Source: a bacterium | GTDB taxonomy: Bacteria; Desulfobacterota_D; UBA1144 | Assembly (NCBI GenBank): GCA_002708105.2 | Contig: PAOQ02000007.1 | Coordinates: 5,426 to 58,748 of the forward strand | Length of the DNA stretch: 53,323 nt | Direction: 5' to 3' | Part shown: in pieces, positions 28,278-37,441 of the stretch | Position numbering within the stretch: position 1 is the stretch's first letter | Layout: each line of letters opens with the position of its first letter | Notes under the pieces: generated by a model | The model's database searches: none | Told to the model about the DNA's origin: nothing | Seen by the model: only the letters and a program-made list of their open reading frames with translations | Translations under genes and position numbers: made by a program

Positions 28278-28619
28278 ATGGAAATGCAGATAAGAGCTGA
28301 GACCCCAAGGGCAAAGAAAGGGTGGGGAATGGGTTCTACTATGATGGCAGGTGGCTCTAAGATAAGAGGGGTTAAACTTTTAATTACAGAATTTCGTGAT
28401 ATTGATATTAAAAATGTTCAAATAATGCATAAGTTAAGCTCAGTCTTTATGTCTATGATAAAGTCAGAGGATGATATAGAATTAAGTGAAGAAGAATATG
28501 GAATAAGGATTGTAAAAACTGTAAGCCAAGAAAATTATAATAATGAAATATGGGATCAGTGGGTACTTTTTTCGAGAAGAATCTATGATAATATATCTAA
28601 AATTCTTAAAGGAAAATAG
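28278..28619 (+). CDS. hypothetical protein upstream of ileS
   Basis: I do not recognise this protein of about 113 residues. The N-terminus is glycine/methionine-rich and basic (ETPRAKKGWGMGSTMMAGGS), followed by a helical, charged body with SSVFMSMIKSEDDIELSEEE. There is no signal peptide or membrane segment. ATG 28278 is chosen because TATCAT at 28263-28268 gives a -10 box 9 nt before it. A GTG at 28260 would precede that box, and another ATG stands at 28284. Its stop is followed at once by the TTG of ileS, so the two are translationally coupled. Confidence 0.65.
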   Translation: MEMQIRAETPRAKKGWGMGSTMMAGGSKIRGVKLLITEFRDIDIKNVQIMHKLSSVFMSMIKSEDDIELSEEEYGIRIVKTVSQENYNNEIWDQWVLFSRRIYDNISKILKGK

Positions 28620-31346
28620 TTGAGTCAAGATTATAATAAAACTTTAAATTTACCAAAAACAAATTTCCAAATGAGAGGAAATTTACCCAATAAAGAACCT
28701 GAGATTCTATCTTTTTGGAATTCTCAAAATATTTACGGCGAAATGGAATCTAAGTCCGATGATGTTTTTATTCTTCACGATGGACCACCCTTTGCAAATG
28801 GTAAGATACATATTGGACATTGCTTTAATAAAATTTTGAAAGATATAATTTTGAAGTTTAATTCATCTTTAGGGAAAGGAATCAATTATGTTCCTGGCTG
28901 GGATTGCCATGGTCTACCTATAGAACATCAAGTATTAAAAAAAATTAAGACAAAAGATATATCAAAATTAGAAATTAGAAATAGTTGTAGCGATTTTGCA
29001 ATGAAATTTGTAGAATCTCAAAAAAAAGAGTTTGAACGGTTAGGTGTTGTGGGGCAGTGGAATTCTCCGTATCTTACAATGAACAAAGAATTTGAGGCAA
29101 ATCAAATTGAAGTTTTTTCTGATATGTTTTTTAAGGGTTTTATTTATCGCGGATTAAAACCCGTAAACTGGAGCCCAAGTTCTCGGACTGCTTTGGCTGA
29201 GGCGGAGCTAGAGTATCCTGAGAATCATATTTCAAAGAGTGTTTATGTAAAATGTAAAATTACCAATGTTTCTAGTCTTAATTTCAAGCTTGATAGCAAC
29301 AAAGAGGCCTTTCTTCTTATTTGGACTACAACTCCTTGGACTCTTCCTGCAAATAAGGCCATTTCAATTAATAAAGAGTTTAAGTATGGAGTATATCAAT
29401 CTGATGATTGTTATCTAATTATTGAGGAAGAACTATCAACTAATATTTTTAAGAAGAAAAATGATGCTTTAAAATTGCTTGAACTAGTGAAAGGCGAAAA
29501 TCTACAAAAATTACTATATATGTCACCAATCTCAGGTGAAGAGTGCCCAGTGTTATTAGCCGACTACGTTACACGAGAAACTGGTACAGGATTAGTTCAT
29601 ACTGCCCCAGGCCATGGCGTTGACGATTATTCGACAGGAGTTAAGAATGGTTTAGAAGTTTTTTCTCCAGTTGACGCTGCAGGACGTTTTACCGATCAGG
29701 TTAATGATGATTTAGTTGGATTAAATGTATTAAAAGAGGGGAATGAAAAAGTAATAGAAAATTTAGAGGTTTCTGGATTGCTATATTTAGCTGAAGACTA
29801 TGAGCACAAGTATCCGTATGATTGGAGAACAGGCAAACCAACTATTTTTAGAGCTACATTTCAATGGTTTGCGTCTGTAGACAAATTTAGAGAAAAGTCT
29901 TTAAATGAAATTTCTAAAGTTAATTGGTACCCACCATCAATAGTAAATAGAATTACAAATATGATAAAAGAAAGGTCAGATTGGTGTATTTCAAGGCAAA
30001 GGTCTTGGGGTTTACCAATACCGGTTTTTTATTATAAGGAAACTGGGAATGTATTTTTAAACGAAGAAATTATTGAAAATATTATAAAAATATTTAAGAA
30101 AGAGGGTTCATCAGCCTGGTGGCAGCGCAGTATTGACGATCTTCTACCAGAGAAATATCAGAGTGAGTCTACAAATCTGATAAAAGGAGAGGATACCTTA
30201 GATGTATGGTTTGATTCAGGTTCATCATGGAAAACAGTATTAAACAAAGAAGGTTCATATCCTGCAGATTTATATTTAGAAGGAAACGATCAGCATAGAG
30301 GATGGTTTCAAAGTAGCCTCCTAACATCAGTTGCAATTAATAATATTGCCCCTTATAAAAATGTTTTAACTCATGGCTTTGTAGTTGATGATAAAGGTCA
30401 GAAAATGTCAAAATCTAAGGGAAACGTTGTAGATCCTCAAAAGATAATAAATGAAAGTGGTGCAGATATACTTAGATTGTGGGTTGCAAGTGAAGATTAT
30501 TCCTCTGAGATAAGGATTTCAAACAATATATTAAATAGTATTAAGGATAAATATAAAAAAATAAGGAATACATTTAAGTTTTTAATAGGAAATCTTTATG
30601 ATTTTGAAAGTAAAAATGCTCTTGATTTTGATGATTTAGAAGAGATAGATAGATGGATATTGATTAAATTTACTGAAGTTAAAAAGCAATTTCTGTCATT
30701 ATCTAAAGCATATTCTTTTCATCAAGCCTTAAATCAATTGTTGTATTTCTCCTCTAAGGATTTGAGTTCGATTTATTTAGATTCTCAAAAGGATATTTTA
30801 TATACCTACAGTAAAAACTCTCGCGAAAGAATTTCAGCTCAAAGCTCAATATCGATAATATTTAGAGAGTTAACATTAATGCTTTCACCTATAATTTCCT
30901 TTACGTCAGAAGAGGCTTGGATGGAGAGATTTGGTCACGATAATAGTATTTTTAAGAATGTGCTTTCAAAAGATGAATATATTGATAACAATCTATCTAA
31001 AAAATGGGAAAAAATATTGTTATTGAGAGACCCTATACTTAAAGAAATTGAGGTACAAAGAAGTAATAAAATATTAGGATCTTCATTGGAAGCTAAGGTT
31101 ACATTGGGTGTCAGCAAAGATGATTTTTCATTTTATTCTAAGAATTTAGAATTGATGAAAAAAACTTTGATAATTTCTGAAATTGAAATTATGCAAATCG
31201 ATGCTCTTGAGTCTGAAATAAAAGTTGATAAGACTTCATTTAGGAAATGTGATAGATGTTGGATGCATTTCCATCAAGAATCTTTCATTGATAAGGATGA
31301 AAATTTATGTCAAAAATGCTCTATTCAACTCAAAAAAAGTATATAG
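28620..31346 (+). CDS. ileS: isoleucyl-tRNA synthetase
   Basis: IleRS charges tRNA-Ile. The 908-residue class I synthetase has the HIGH motif (PPFANGKIHIGH, residues 55-66), the editing domain (TTTPWTLPANKA, near 238), KMSKS in GQKMSKSKGNV near 596, and a C-terminal zinc finger with CDRC near 876 and CQKC near 900. This is the eubacterial (type 1) arrangement, usually sensitive to mupirocin. The start is TTG 28620, directly after the previous stop codon. lspA, a common downstream neighbour, is not present; ndh follows. Confidence 0.96.
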   Translation: MSQDYNKTLNLPKTNFQMRGNLPNKEPEILSFWNSQNIYGEMESKSDDVFILHDGPPFANGKIHIGHCFNKILKDIILKFNSSLGKGINYVPGWDCHGLPIEHQVLKKIKTKDISKLEIRNSCSDFAMKFVESQKKEFERLGVVGQWNSPYLTMNKEFEANQIEVFSDMFFKGFIYRGLKPVNWSPSSRTALAEAELEYPENHISKSVYVKCKITNVSSLNFKLDSNKEAFLLIWTTTPWTLPANKAISINKEFKYGVYQSDDCYLIIEEELSTNIFKKKNDALKLLELVKGENLQKLLYMSPISGEECPVLLADYVTRETGTGLVHTAPGHGVDDYSTGVKNGLEVFSPVDAAGRFTDQVNDDLVGLNVLKEGNEKVIENLEVSGLLYLAEDYEHKYPYDWRTGKPTIFRATFQWFASVDKFREKSLNEISKVNWYPPSIVNRITNMIKERSDWCISRQRSWGLPIPVFYYKETGNVFLNEEIIENIIKIFKKEGSSAWWQRSIDDLLPEKYQSESTNLIKGEDTLDVWFDSGSSWKTVLNKEGSYPADLYLEGNDQHRGWFQSSLLTSVAINNIAPYKNVLTHGFVVDDKGQKMSKSKGNVVDPQKIINESGADILRLWVASEDYSSEIRISNNILNSIKDKYKKIRNTFKFLIGNLYDFESKNALDFDDLEEIDRWILIKFTEVKKQFLSLSKAYSFHQALNQLLYFSSKDLSSIYLDSQKDILYTYSKNSRERISAQSSISIIFRELTLMLSPIISFTSEEAWMERFGHDNSIFKNVLSKDEYIDNNLSKKWEKILLLRDPILKEIEVQRSNKILGSSLEAKVTLGVSKDDFSFYSKNLELMKKTLIISEIEIMQIDALESEIKVDKTSFRKCDRCWMHFHQESFIDKDENLCQKCSIQLKKSI

Positions 31347-31352
31347 ATTAGT

Positions 31353-31358
31353 TATAAT
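31353..31358 (+). promoter_or_regulatory. -10 box for ndh
   Basis: A perfect TATAAT ends 8 nt before the ndh ATG. The -35 region is weak. AAGGAAG touches the start codon and is too close to be a normal ribosome binding site, so the mRNA is probably leaderless or nearly so. Confidence 0.45.
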
Positions 31359-31366
31359 TAAGGAAG

Positions 31367-32653
31367 ATGAATATCTCTAACGGAAATAGACACCATGTTG
31401 TAGTAGTAGGTGCTGGGTTTGGTGGACTTTATGCAGTTAATGAGCTTGTTGACTCAGATGTTGATGTAACTCTAATTGATAGAAGAAACTTTCATCTTTT
31501 TCAGCCGCTTTTGTACCAAGTTGCCACAGGAACTATTTCGGCAACTGATGTTAGTGCTCCTATTAGATCAATTTTTGGAAAAAAGGAAAATATTACAGTA
31601 AGGCTTGATTCAGCTACTGGTATTGATGTTAGAAGTAGGCACCTTAACACTAAAAGTCACACTAGAATTAAATATGATGATTTAATAATAGCGACTGGAG
31701 TTAGCCATCATTATTTTGGTCACTATGAGTGGCAAAAAAATGCTCCTGGACTAAAGACGATTGAAGATGCTTTGGAGATGAGAAGGAAAATTTTTACAGC
31801 TTTTGAGCTAGCAGAAAATGAATCAGATCCTGTAAGAAGGAAACAGCTTCTGACATTTGTGATTGTAGGCGGAGGCCCAACAGGTGTGGAGCTAGCAGGT
31901 GCTCTTGCAGATTTGGCATACAAAACTTTTGAAAAACATTTTCATAATATTAATACAAAAAAAGAATGTTCTATCTATCTAATAGAAGGTCTACCAAACG
32001 TTTTACCATCTTTTAAAGAATCTTTATCAGAAGTTACCAGAGGCTATCTAACTGAAATGGGCGTGGAAGTCTTGACTAGTTCATTGGTGACGGATATTCA
32101 AAATGACACTGTTTTTTACAAGATTGGTGATGAAAGTAAAAAAATAGAGGCTAAGACGATATTGTGGGGAGCAGGCGTTATGGCTTCTGTTATGGGAAAA
32201 ATATTGTCGGACGCTACAGGAGTTGAGCTTGATTCCGTTGGTAGAGTAGTGGTAAATAAAGATTTTACAGTAGGAGAACATGATAATATTTTTGTAATTG
32301 GAGACTTGGCAAGGTTTAAGGAAGGAAGTGACTTCTTACCTGGAGTGGCTACTGTCGCTATGCAATCCGGGGAGTTTGTTGCTAAGTTAATTAAAAATAG
32401 AGTTGGGAATAAAAAAAATTATAAGAAAGAATTTAAATATAAAAATAAAGGAAACTTAGCCGTTATCGGAAGAAATAAAGCTGTTGCTGATTTGGGTTTC
32501 ATGACCTCAAAAGGGTTTGTAGCATGGTTGCTATGGATTTTTATTCATATTTTGTATTTGATAGGATTTGGAAGCAAGGTGTCAGTTCTTACAAAATGGG
32601 CATTAAGCTACTTCAACCAAGACAAAGGAAATAGACTAATATTTATTAAATAA
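31367..32653 (+). CDS. ndh: type II NADH dehydrogenase (NDH-2)
   Basis: This single-subunit, non-proton-pumping enzyme passes electrons from NADH to quinone at the inner membrane. The 428-residue protein has FAD/NAD motifs VVVGAGFGGLYAV (residue 11), VIVGGGPTGVELAGALAD (about 165) and FVIGDLARF (about 305). PLLYQVATGT near the N-terminus is also typical. The C-terminal 50 residues are hydrophobic (FVAWLLWIFIHILYLIGFGS) and should bind the membrane. It supplies quinol alongside complex II encoded upstream. Confidence 0.94.
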   Translation: MNISNGNRHHVVVVGAGFGGLYAVNELVDSDVDVTLIDRRNFHLFQPLLYQVATGTISATDVSAPIRSIFGKKENITVRLDSATGIDVRSRHLNTKSHTRIKYDDLIIATGVSHHYFGHYEWQKNAPGLKTIEDALEMRRKIFTAFELAENESDPVRRKQLLTFVIVGGGPTGVELAGALADLAYKTFEKHFHNINTKKECSIYLIEGLPNVLPSFKESLSEVTRGYLTEMGVEVLTSSLVTDIQNDTVFYKIGDESKKIEAKTILWGAGVMASVMGKILSDATGVELDSVGRVVVNKDFTVGEHDNIFVIGDLARFKEGSDFLPGVATVAMQSGEFVAKLIKNRVGNKKNYKKEFKYKNKGNLAVIGRNKAVADLGFMTSKGFVAWLLWIFIHILYLIGFGSKVSVLTKWALSYFNQDKGNRLIFIK

Positions 32654-32661
32654 CTTTTTTT

Positions 32662-32688
32662 TTGATTTTTTATAAAAAAGTGTAGAAT
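32662..32688 (+). promoter_or_regulatory. putative promoter for the DUF2939 gene
   Basis: TTGATT (32662-32667) and TAGAAT (32683-32688) are 15 nt apart, and the start codon is 9 nt past the -10 box. The spacer is short, so this is a tentative call. Confidence 0.35.
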
Positions 32689-32697
32689 AAGGGAAAA

Positions 32698-33357
32698 ATG
32701 AAAACCCTTTTTTCTATTCTATTATTAATTATTTTACTTTTATATTTTTCCCCTTTTTATAGTCTTTATAAAATTGGCTCAAGTATTGAAAATCAGGATA
32801 AAAAGACTTTAAATTACTATATGGATTGGCCTAGTCTTCAGGATTCATTAAGAAAAGATGTTAAAAGCTTCTTAAGGAAAAGAGAAAAACTTAGAGAGGA
32901 AAGTTTGGATAATCCTATTGAAGGAATCTTTGAGGATGTAAAAAAATTTGGTGGTTTGCTTTTTGGAGAAAAAGCAATTGATATCGCAATTAAAAAAGTT
33001 GTCACACCGGAAGGGATTTTTAAATTATATAGATTGAATAATAATAAAAATAATAATAAATCTAATAATGAGAATAAAGCTGATTCTAATCCTACTACAG
33101 GTGAAAATGTACTAGAATACGAAGGCTATGCATTAACTGATTTTAATTTTATATCACTAACCAACATTGAGGCTAATGTTGAAGCATCTGAAATTGATAT
33201 ATATTTTAAGATGAAATTCATCTTTCCTCGATGGATTTTGTATACTGTTAGATCAGATAAATTAACGAACGAAATTGCAAAAAAAGTTGAGGATAAGATT
33301 GATTTATTAAAAAATTTAAATAGAAAAATAAATCCATTAAAGAAAAAGAATGAATAA
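32698..33357 (+). CDS. DUF2939 family protein
   Basis: The 219-residue protein has an N-terminal membrane anchor or signal (TLFSILLLIILLLYFSPFY). The DUF2939 signature follows: SPFYSLYKIGSSIENQDKKTL and YYMDWPSLQDSLRKDV at about residues 18-58. An Asn/Lys-rich low-complexity stretch lies near residues 115-130, and the C-terminus is basic. The family is widespread in Proteobacteria but its function is unknown; it is likely periplasmic or membrane-attached. It stands alone between ndh and a symporter gene. Confidence 0.8.
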   Translation: MKTLFSILLLIILLLYFSPFYSLYKIGSSIENQDKKTLNYYMDWPSLQDSLRKDVKSFLRKREKLREESLDNPIEGIFEDVKKFGGLLFGEKAIDIAIKKVVTPEGIFKLYRLNNNKNNNKSNNENKADSNPTTGENVLEYEGYALTDFNFISLTNIEANVEASEIDIYFKMKFIFPRWILYTVRSDKLTNEIAKKVEDKIDLLKNLNRKINPLKKKNE

Positions 33358-33394
33358 CTTATATACAGGGGAGCATTTAACTACTTAACCAGCA

Positions 33395-34576
33395 ATGCAT
33401 AAAAAATTATCGTTATTAATGTTGCTGTCTTTTTTGCTGGCTATTATTTTCTCAAATTATTTTCCAGAAATAGTTATTAATTCTAAGTTTCTAGGTGATT
33501 ATTTTATAAGATTGCTTAAGGCTTTTGTTCCTTTCCTGATTTTTGGTACTATCACATACTCAATCGCATCTTTTGATGCATTTAGCAAAATAGGAAAAAT
33601 TGTTCCTCTAACTTTATTTTTTTATATTATTTCAACATTAATAGCGATAACCTTTGCTTTACTTGTTGGATCTTATATTGATTTCGGTTCAACTGACTTT
33701 AATCTTCAAGGCAACTTCGTAAGTAAGCAAATTGATATTGGAACAAGTCTTTCTGTGCTCTCTGTGAATCCAAAAGATTTTGTTAGTTTACTTTTAGATG
33801 CAAATCCTTTTGCTATAATGATATTTTCTATTACTATCGGAATGCTATGTAGAATAAATTCAGAATATAGCAATAAAACAGTTTACCTTTTATCAAAATT
33901 AAATATTTTAGTTATAACTTTTACAAATTATATTATGCTACTTGCTCCTTTGGCAATATTTTCATTACTAGGGAATTTGCTTATTCAGGTTGAAAATGAA
34001 ATGATCTATTCACTGCTTCGATTTGTAATTAGCTCTATAATCATTTTCTTGCTATATCTGTTTCTTTTCTATGGTTCAGTTGTTAAGTATTTAGGAAAAG
34101 TATCCCCATTGGCTTTTTTTCAAAAAATTAAAGATCCACTACTTTTTGCTTTCTTTTCGTCAAGTAGTGCAGCTACAATGCCATTAACATTAAAAGTTGC
34201 AGAGGATGATTTAAAACTTAATAAAGAGATTTCATCCTTCGTGATTCCAATTGGTGTAACAGTGAATATGGATGGATCAGCAATATATTTAGGCCTTGCT
34301 GCCTTATTTGTAGGTCAAATTTTAGGTATTAACTTTACATATAATGAATATCTAATTATTTGTCTTACTGCTACTATAGGTAGTATCGGTGCAGCAGGAG
34401 TACCCTCTGTTGCATTGGTTATGATGACAATAGTATTCTCGTCAGTTGGAATACCATTAGAAGCAATAGCAATTATTGCAGGGGTAGATAGATTGTTAGA
34501 CATGTTTAGAACTTCAATTAATGTAGCTGGTGATCTGACAATTTCGACAGTGGTAAACAAAATTATAAATAAATAA
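33395..34576 (+). CDS. dicarboxylate/amino acid:cation symporter (DAACS/SLC1-like)
   Basis: This 393-residue inner-membrane protein of the GltP/DctA/SstT family takes up C4-dicarboxylates, glutamate or serine/threonine with Na+ or H+. The family's two diagnostic regions are clear: the serine-rich re-entrant loop FSSSSAATMPLTL near residue 255 and IPIGVTVNMDGSAIYLG near residue 285. DRLLDMFRTSINVAGD near 370 is the last substrate-binding segment. About eight helices are present. With the Na+-pumping Oad genes nearby, sodium coupling is plausible but not shown. Confidence 0.9.
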   Translation: MHKKLSLLMLLSFLLAIIFSNYFPEIVINSKFLGDYFIRLLKAFVPFLIFGTITYSIASFDAFSKIGKIVPLTLFFYIISTLIAITFALLVGSYIDFGSTDFNLQGNFVSKQIDIGTSLSVLSVNPKDFVSLLLDANPFAIMIFSITIGMLCRINSEYSNKTVYLLSKLNILVITFTNYIMLLAPLAIFSLLGNLLIQVENEMIYSLLRFVISSIIIFLLYLFLFYGSVVKYLGKVSPLAFFQKIKDPLLFAFFSSSSAATMPLTLKVAEDDLKLNKEISSFVIPIGVTVNMDGSAIYLGLAALFVGQILGINFTYNEYLIICLTATIGSIGAAGVPSVALVMMTIVFSSVGIPLEAIAIIAGVDRLLDMFRTSINVAGDLTISTVVNKIINK

Positions 34577-34622
34577 TAATTTTTAGTAGTTAAAATTGAA
34601 TTTGTTAGTTAAAATTTAGATA

Positions 34623-35627
34623 ATGTTTCGATTAATTAAACTCATAGTAGATTTCTTAAATAATTTAGATAAAAGAGGGAGTACTAATGGAAGTATTCCT
34701 GACATGAATTCTACAGACAAAAATAATCTTAAAAAATTATTTATAATTGTTCCAATTTTTTTTGGAATATTAGCTGTCTTATCAAGTATCTATACAATTC
34801 AACCAGGAGAAATAGGCGTAATACAAAGATTTGGAAAATTCTCATCTTATACAAATCCAGGCCTAAACTTAAAAATACCTTTTGTAGATAGGCTAACTAA
34901 AGTTAATGTTGAGAAAGTTAGAAGAATTGAAATTGGTTTCAGGTCTGAAAGAGCGAGGGTAAATGTTCTTCAGGAATCTTTAATGATTACTAAAGATGAG
35001 AACATTGTCAGTGCTCAAGCAATTATTCAATGGAAAATTAAAGATCCTGGAAACTATTTATTTAAAGTCGCAAACCCTATACTTACGATAAAAAATTCAG
35101 CAGAAGTTGCCTTAAGAAGTACTGTGGGTGTCACTTTGATTGATGATGCTTTAACCACAGGCAGAGATGCAATTCAAATTAAAACTAAAGAATTTTTACA
35201 AATACTATTAGACTCTTATTCATCAGGAGTACAGATTACAGACGTTAAGCTTCAGATTGTCGATCCTCCTGACGAAGTTAAAGATGCATTTAACGAAGTT
35301 GTACGTGCTAAGGAAGATAAAGAAAGGCTTATAAATGAAGCAAAAGGCTTCTCTGAAGACGTTATTCCTAAAGCTAGAGGAGAAGCTGAAAAGATGTTGA
35401 AAGAAGCTGAGGGCTATAAAGAAAAAAGAATATCTACTGCAGAAGGTGATACGTCAAGATTTAATCAAATTTATTCTGAGTACAGAAAGGATAAAGATGT
35501 AACAAAAACAAGAATATATTTAGAGAAATTAACTGACGTGCTTCAGAAGCCTAAGAAAGTTATTGGAACCGATTCATCTGGTGGCGCATTAAATCTATTA
35601 CAATTAGGAGATATTTTTAAGGATTAG
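34623..35627 (+). CDS. hflK: membrane protease modulator HflK
   Basis: HflK is a SPFH/prohibitin-type inner-membrane protein that with HflC forms a large cage around the FtsH protease. The 334-residue protein has one transmembrane segment near residues 38-58 (IIVPIFFGILAVLSSIYTI). It then has QPGEIGVIQRFGKF and a long coiled-coil region rich in EAE/KEAEGYKE near residues 235-290, as in HflK. It lies 2 nt before hflC, so both are co-translated. TAAAAT lies 7 nt before ATG and no ribosome binding site is obvious. Confidence 0.93.
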   Translation: MFRLIKLIVDFLNNLDKRGSTNGSIPDMNSTDKNNLKKLFIIVPIFFGILAVLSSIYTIQPGEIGVIQRFGKFSSYTNPGLNLKIPFVDRLTKVNVEKVRRIEIGFRSERARVNVLQESLMITKDENIVSAQAIIQWKIKDPGNYLFKVANPILTIKNSAEVALRSTVGVTLIDDALTTGRDAIQIKTKEFLQILLDSYSSGVQITDVKLQIVDPPDEVKDAFNEVVRAKEDKERLINEAKGFSEDVIPKARGEAEKMLKEAEGYKEKRISTAEGDTSRFNQIYSEYRKDKDVTKTRIYLEKLTDVLQKPKKVIGTDSSGGALNLLQLGDIFKD

Positions 35628-35629
35628 AT

Positions 35630-36475
35630 ATGAAGAAGTTTTTACCTATATTAATTTTATTAGCATTATTAATACCTAGCTTCGTTTATACAATAGATGA
35701 AAAGGAACAGGCTATTATTACAGAGTTTGGAGAATTCAAAAGGTCTGTTGTTAAGCCTGGGATACATTTTAAAAAACCTTTTATTGAGAAAATATCAAGA
35801 TTTGAAAAAAGAATGTTATCTACCGATGCTCCACCTGGAGAATATCTAACTTTAGATAAGAAAAGACTGGTTGTAGATTTCTTAGCTAGATGGAGAATAA
35901 CAGACCCCTTAGTTTTCTTTAAATCTGTTAGGAATTTATTTAGTGCAAATACTAGGATAGAAGACATTGTTTATTCTGAACTTAGAGAAGAGCTTGCTAC
36001 TCATAATATTAATGATGTTATTGCAGAGAATCGGGAATTAATAATGGATAAAGTAAAAGCAGGAAGCAGTGAAAAGCTTACTGAGTACGGGATTACATTG
36101 GTTGATGTAAGGATTAAAAGAGCTGATTTGCCATCTGAAGTTCAGCAAAGTGTTTTTGATAGGATGGTTGCTGAGCGAAAAAGGATTTCTAAAAGATACA
36201 GATCTGAGGGAGAAGAAGAATCTGCTAAGATTAGGGCTGAAACTATTAAAAACAGAGATATTATAATTGCCAAAGCTTATGCAAAAAGTGAACAAGTAAA
36301 AGGTGAGGGTGATAAAAAGGCTACTGAAATATACTCGTCTTCATATAGTAAAGACCCTGATTTTTATGAGTTTATGAAAACTTTAGAAACATACGAACAA
36401 ATTATTGATGAAAAAACAATTATTTTTCTCCCTATGAACTCAAGTTTGTTAGACTTATTACAAAAGAGAAATTAG
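35630..36475 (+). CDS. hflC: membrane protease modulator HflC
   Basis: HflC is the partner of HflK. The 281-residue protein begins with a membrane/signal segment (FLPILILLALLIPSFVYTI). The SPFH domain follows with EQAIITEFGEF and KPGIHFKKPF, the HflC-type ADLPSEVQQSVFDRMVAER near residue 165 and the helical RYRSEGEEESAKIRAE. It is 2 nt downstream of hflK. The length is close to that of the E. coli homologue. Confidence 0.93.
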   Translation: MKKFLPILILLALLIPSFVYTIDEKEQAIITEFGEFKRSVVKPGIHFKKPFIEKISRFEKRMLSTDAPPGEYLTLDKKRLVVDFLARWRITDPLVFFKSVRNLFSANTRIEDIVYSELREELATHNINDVIAENRELIMDKVKAGSSEKLTEYGITLVDVRIKRADLPSEVQQSVFDRMVAERKRISKRYRSEGEEESAKIRAETIKNRDIIIAKAYAKSEQVKGEGDKKATEIYSSSYSKDPDFYEFMKTLETYEQIIDEKTIIFLPMNSSLLDLLQKRN

Positions 36476-36478
36476 ATA

Positions 36479-36961
36479 TTGGATACATTTAGTCATGCCC
36501 TCTGGGGTAAAGCATTATTTGGTTATAGAGGCGCAAAATTTTCGCCTTTTTTGTTTGGATCTGCCCCTGACTTAATTGCTTTTGTTCCACATTTTATATA
36601 CAAATTATTCAACAGTAATGATTCTGATCTTTTTGGGAAGCCCGAAATTGTTCAAATACCAAGTTGGGTCTTAAGCCTATATGACTTCTCTCACAGTTTC
36701 ATAACTGCTTTTTTAGTCATTCTTTTACTTTTTATATTTAAGAAGAAAGTTTTTGCATTTGCTGCACTTGCATGGCCTTTTGCTATTCTTCTAGACTTTC
36801 CTTTCCACAGCAAAGAATTCTTTGCTACAAAACTTTTTTGGCCTTTAACTGATTATAGTTTTGACGGCGTTTCTTGGGCAACACCTGAAGTGTGGTTTGG
36901 AAATCTTTTTTTACTACTTATTTTTATTTTCTATAGGTTTTATCCAGGTAAAGATTCATAA
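36479..36961 (+). CDS. membrane protein, YdjM/DUF457-like
   Basis: This 160-residue protein starts at TTG and reads MDTFSHALWGKALFGYRG, followed by FLFGSAPDLIAF. It has the HxxW...APDL arrangement of small membrane-bound proteins annotated as metal-dependent hydrolases (YdjM/DUF457-like). About four hydrophobic helices are visible, and DFSHSF and FPFHSKEF provide further histidines. Function is unknown. It is 3 nt after hflC, so it belongs to that operon. Its end overlaps the convergent exonuclease gene by 6 nt. Confidence 0.68.
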   Translation: MDTFSHALWGKALFGYRGAKFSPFLFGSAPDLIAFVPHFIYKLFNSNDSDLFGKPEIVQIPSWVLSLYDFSHSFITAFLVILLLFIFKKKVFAFAALAWPFAILLDFPFHSKEFFATKLFWPLTDYSFDGVSWATPEVWFGNLFLLLIFIFYRFYPGKDS

Positions 36962-37441
36962 ATTTATCTGTATTTTTTTCCATAATTCAAGTGTAACTGC
37001 AACATCCTGAACACAGTAATCCATCATCCTTTCACTATAAACATCCCATGGTCCTTCATAATCACCCTTTAGATTACTTAGTCTATGACCCCAGGACTTT
37101 AAAGAATGCCTACCTCGTAATTCTAAAGGTATTTTATCTTCTATGTTGTCAGTTTGAATAATATTCGGCCAAATCCTTCTTGCATATTCGAGAGTGTCAA
37201 AAACTTCCCCTTTAGGATTAAATGTATAAATTTTTTGTAGTGCAGGAATATCAAACTTCTTTATATTATGACCTATAAGAAATTCAGCTTTTTCTAAGTA
37301 CTCTAATCCCTCAATAATATTATTTCTAAACTTTCTGATTTCTCCTGATTCTGGATCTATAGTTGCAAAACAATGGACTTTTGTCATTCCTTGCAAAAAA
37401 CCATCAGTTTCTATATCGAAAACTAATTTCATTTTAAGCAA
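36956..37441 (-). CDS. stand-alone 3'-5' exonuclease resembling the T7 DNA polymerase exo domain
   Basis: The 161-residue protein has DnaQ-fold exonuclease motifs: Exo I FDIETDG (D9, E11), Exo [15 protein letters not shown] (D64) and Exo III YCVQD (Y142, D146). The segments [19 protein letters not shown] and [14 protein letters not shown] closely match the N-terminal proofreading domain of T7-like phage DNA polymerase (gp5), where D5, E7, D65 and D174 are catalytic. No polymerase domain follows. The product is probably a single-strand 3'-5' exonuclease used in repair or taken from a phage. It overlaps the end of oadB by 8 nt, so it is read as the last gene of the oad operon. Confidence 0.82.
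   Translation of the reverse strand: MLKMKLVFDIETDGFLQGMTKVHCFATIDPESGEIRKFRNNIIEGLEYLEKAEFLIGHNIKKFDIPALQKIYTFNPKGEVFDTLEYARRIWPNIIQTDNIEDKIPLELRGRHSLKSWGHRLSNLKGDYEGPWDVYSERMMDYCVQDVAVTLELWKKIQINL

Noticed and set aside
36956-37441. A prophage remnant around the T7-like exonuclease
   Set aside because: Neighbours are oad genes and an hflKC-linked membrane protein. No integrase, attachment site or structural phage gene is visible.
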